Virus record (IMG/VR): IMGVR_UViG_3300010430_000516
Location: 1 to 21,417 of that record
Reading direction: 5' to 3' (one strand)
DNA length: 21,417 bases
DNA from: a virus
This document shows positions 21,011 to 21,417 of this stretch, piece by piece (position 1 is the first letter of the stretch; every line of letters begins with the position of its first letter). The notes beneath the pieces are model-generated. The model had not been told where the DNA came from, made no database searches, and worked only from the letters and a program-made list of their open reading frames with translations. The translations under genes were made by a program, and so were the position numbers.

Positions 21011-21417
21011 ATGTTAGCAAGCCACCTCACGTTAGTTAAAAACCTTGGCGTCGTTGCTGCTTTTACTGCTATCGCTTATCTCTCTTATGACTATGGCGTA
21101 ACGACGACTTTAGCCAAAGCCCAACAAGAGCAGAATGCCCTGTTTGATAAGTATGAACAAAAGCAAGATGAAGCCTTTACCCTAGCTGTTATCCTTGCCA
21201 AGCAACAACCTGACATCCGAATTCAATATCGAACTATAGAGAAAAAGGTGATTGAGTATGCCCAAGAAAATACTAATAAGCAGTGCATTGCTAATGATGC
21301 TGACTGGCTGCACATCCGCGCCGAGTCCGTGCGAGCGCATAATAGAGCAATCGGTATTCAGCAACCCGCCACCGTCACTGATGGTACCACCGCAACCACT
21401 CCATACCAGCGAGATGC
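21011..21417 (+). CDS. Rz-like inner-membrane spanin (cut by window end)
   Basis: The frame starts MLASHLTLVKNLGVVAAFTA and stays open to the window edge for 135 codons. Residues about 10-27 form the inner-membrane anchor, followed by a helical periplasmic part (LAKAQQEQNALFDKYEQKQD and on), the usual i-spanin layout. It lies two bases after the endolysin stop and has an Rz1 frame inside it, which is the classic spanin arrangement. Its C-terminus is outside the window. With Rz1 it fuses inner and outer membranes in the last lysis step. Confidence 0.85.
   Translation, partial: MLASHLTLVKNLGVVAAFTAIAYLSYDYGVTTTLAKAQQEQNALFDKYEQKQDEAFTLAVILAKQQPDIRIQYRTIEKKVIEYAQENTNKQCIANDADWLHIRAESVRAHNRAIGIQQPATVTDGTTATTPYQRD
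21258..21417 (+). CDS. Rz1-like outer-membrane lipoprotein spanin, nested in Rz (cut by window end)
   Basis: In the +1 frame within Rz, MPKKILISSALLMMLTGCTS is a textbook lipoprotein signal: basic start, hydrophobic stretch and lipobox L15-T-G-C18. The mature part is Pro/Ser-rich (SAPSPCERII, NPPPSLMVPPQP), as in Rz1 proteins. The frame is open for 53 codons to the window edge. Nesting inside Rz is normal for the lambda-type pair. Confidence 0.88.
   Translation, partial: MPKKILISSALLMMLTGCTSAPSPCERIIEQSVFSNPPPSLMVPPQPLHTSEM

Larger units (their letters stand above)
1..21417. mobile_element. Temperate P2/K139-like prophage with Mu-like tail module (right end cut)
   Basis: Integrase, repressor, Cox-position regulator, CII, gpA-type replication protein, Ogr activator, baseplate operon and lysis cassette lie in one continuous block. 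The early order (int, repressor, cox, cII, rep) is that of P2/HP1/K139-type phages, while the baseplate genes match the Mu gp43 to gp48 series. No head, terminase, sheath, tube or tape-measure gene is visible. The left boundary is probably within the first 350 bases; the right boundary is outside the window. Confidence 0.9.

Overview
The window looks like most of a temperate phage genome (prophage) from a gamma-proteobacterium, most likely Vibrio or a relative. That host guess rests on the moderate GC content, the K139/HP1/P2-like early gene order and the style of the proteins; no host gene is visible to prove it. No tRNA, rRNA, IS element or CRISPR array was found. The right end is cut inside the lysis genes and neither att site can be proven.

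Layout. (1) 1-348 is non-coding and leads into a strong-looking promoter and a repeat cluster in front of a tyrosine integrase (397-1452). (2) 1626-3261 is a tightly coupled cargo pair: a soluble acidic protein plus a four-helix membrane protein. (3) Leftward, 3331-5217 encodes an OLD-family ATPase/TOPRIM nuclease, and 5273-6163 encodes the lysogeny repressor (Mu-type DNA-binding head, LexA/S24-type tail). (4) Rightward early genes follow: a PrtN-like regulator in the Cox position, a CII-like regulator (CP76 family), several small unknown genes, one small leftward gene (8803-9126), a P2 gpA-type HUH rolling-circle initiator (9172-11124) and an Ogr/Delta zinc-finger late activator (11194-11451). 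(5) 11707-13506 is a second cargo pair, possibly defence. (6) 13507-13765 is non-coding, with a hairpin, short repeats and a 70% GC core. (7) 13775-20089 is a Mu-like tail-end/baseplate operon: gp43-like DNA circularisation protein split in two, gp44-like hub, gp45-like spike, gp46, gp47 (J), gp48, two fibre proteins and a probable fibre chaperone, ending at a strong terminator. (8) 20233 to the end is the lysis cassette: holin, P1 Lyz-like SAR endolysin, Rz and a nested Rz1.

How it works together. The repressor controls divergent promoters in 6164-6334. SOS-type self-cleavage would release PrtN/CII, gpA replication and then Ogr-driven late genes. The integrase handles insertion and excision. 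The cargo genes probably benefit the lysogen, for example by excluding other phages.

Main oddity. Head, terminase, portal, sheath, tube and tape-measure genes are all missing from the place where they would be expected, between the early/cargo block and the gp43-like gene. No P2-type Ogr box (TGT-N12-ACA) was found in front of the tail operon. Either the missing genes lie beyond the right edge in an unusual order, or this element has lost its head/tube block, or it is a tail-carrying satellite-like element. The least understood parts are the two cargo pairs.
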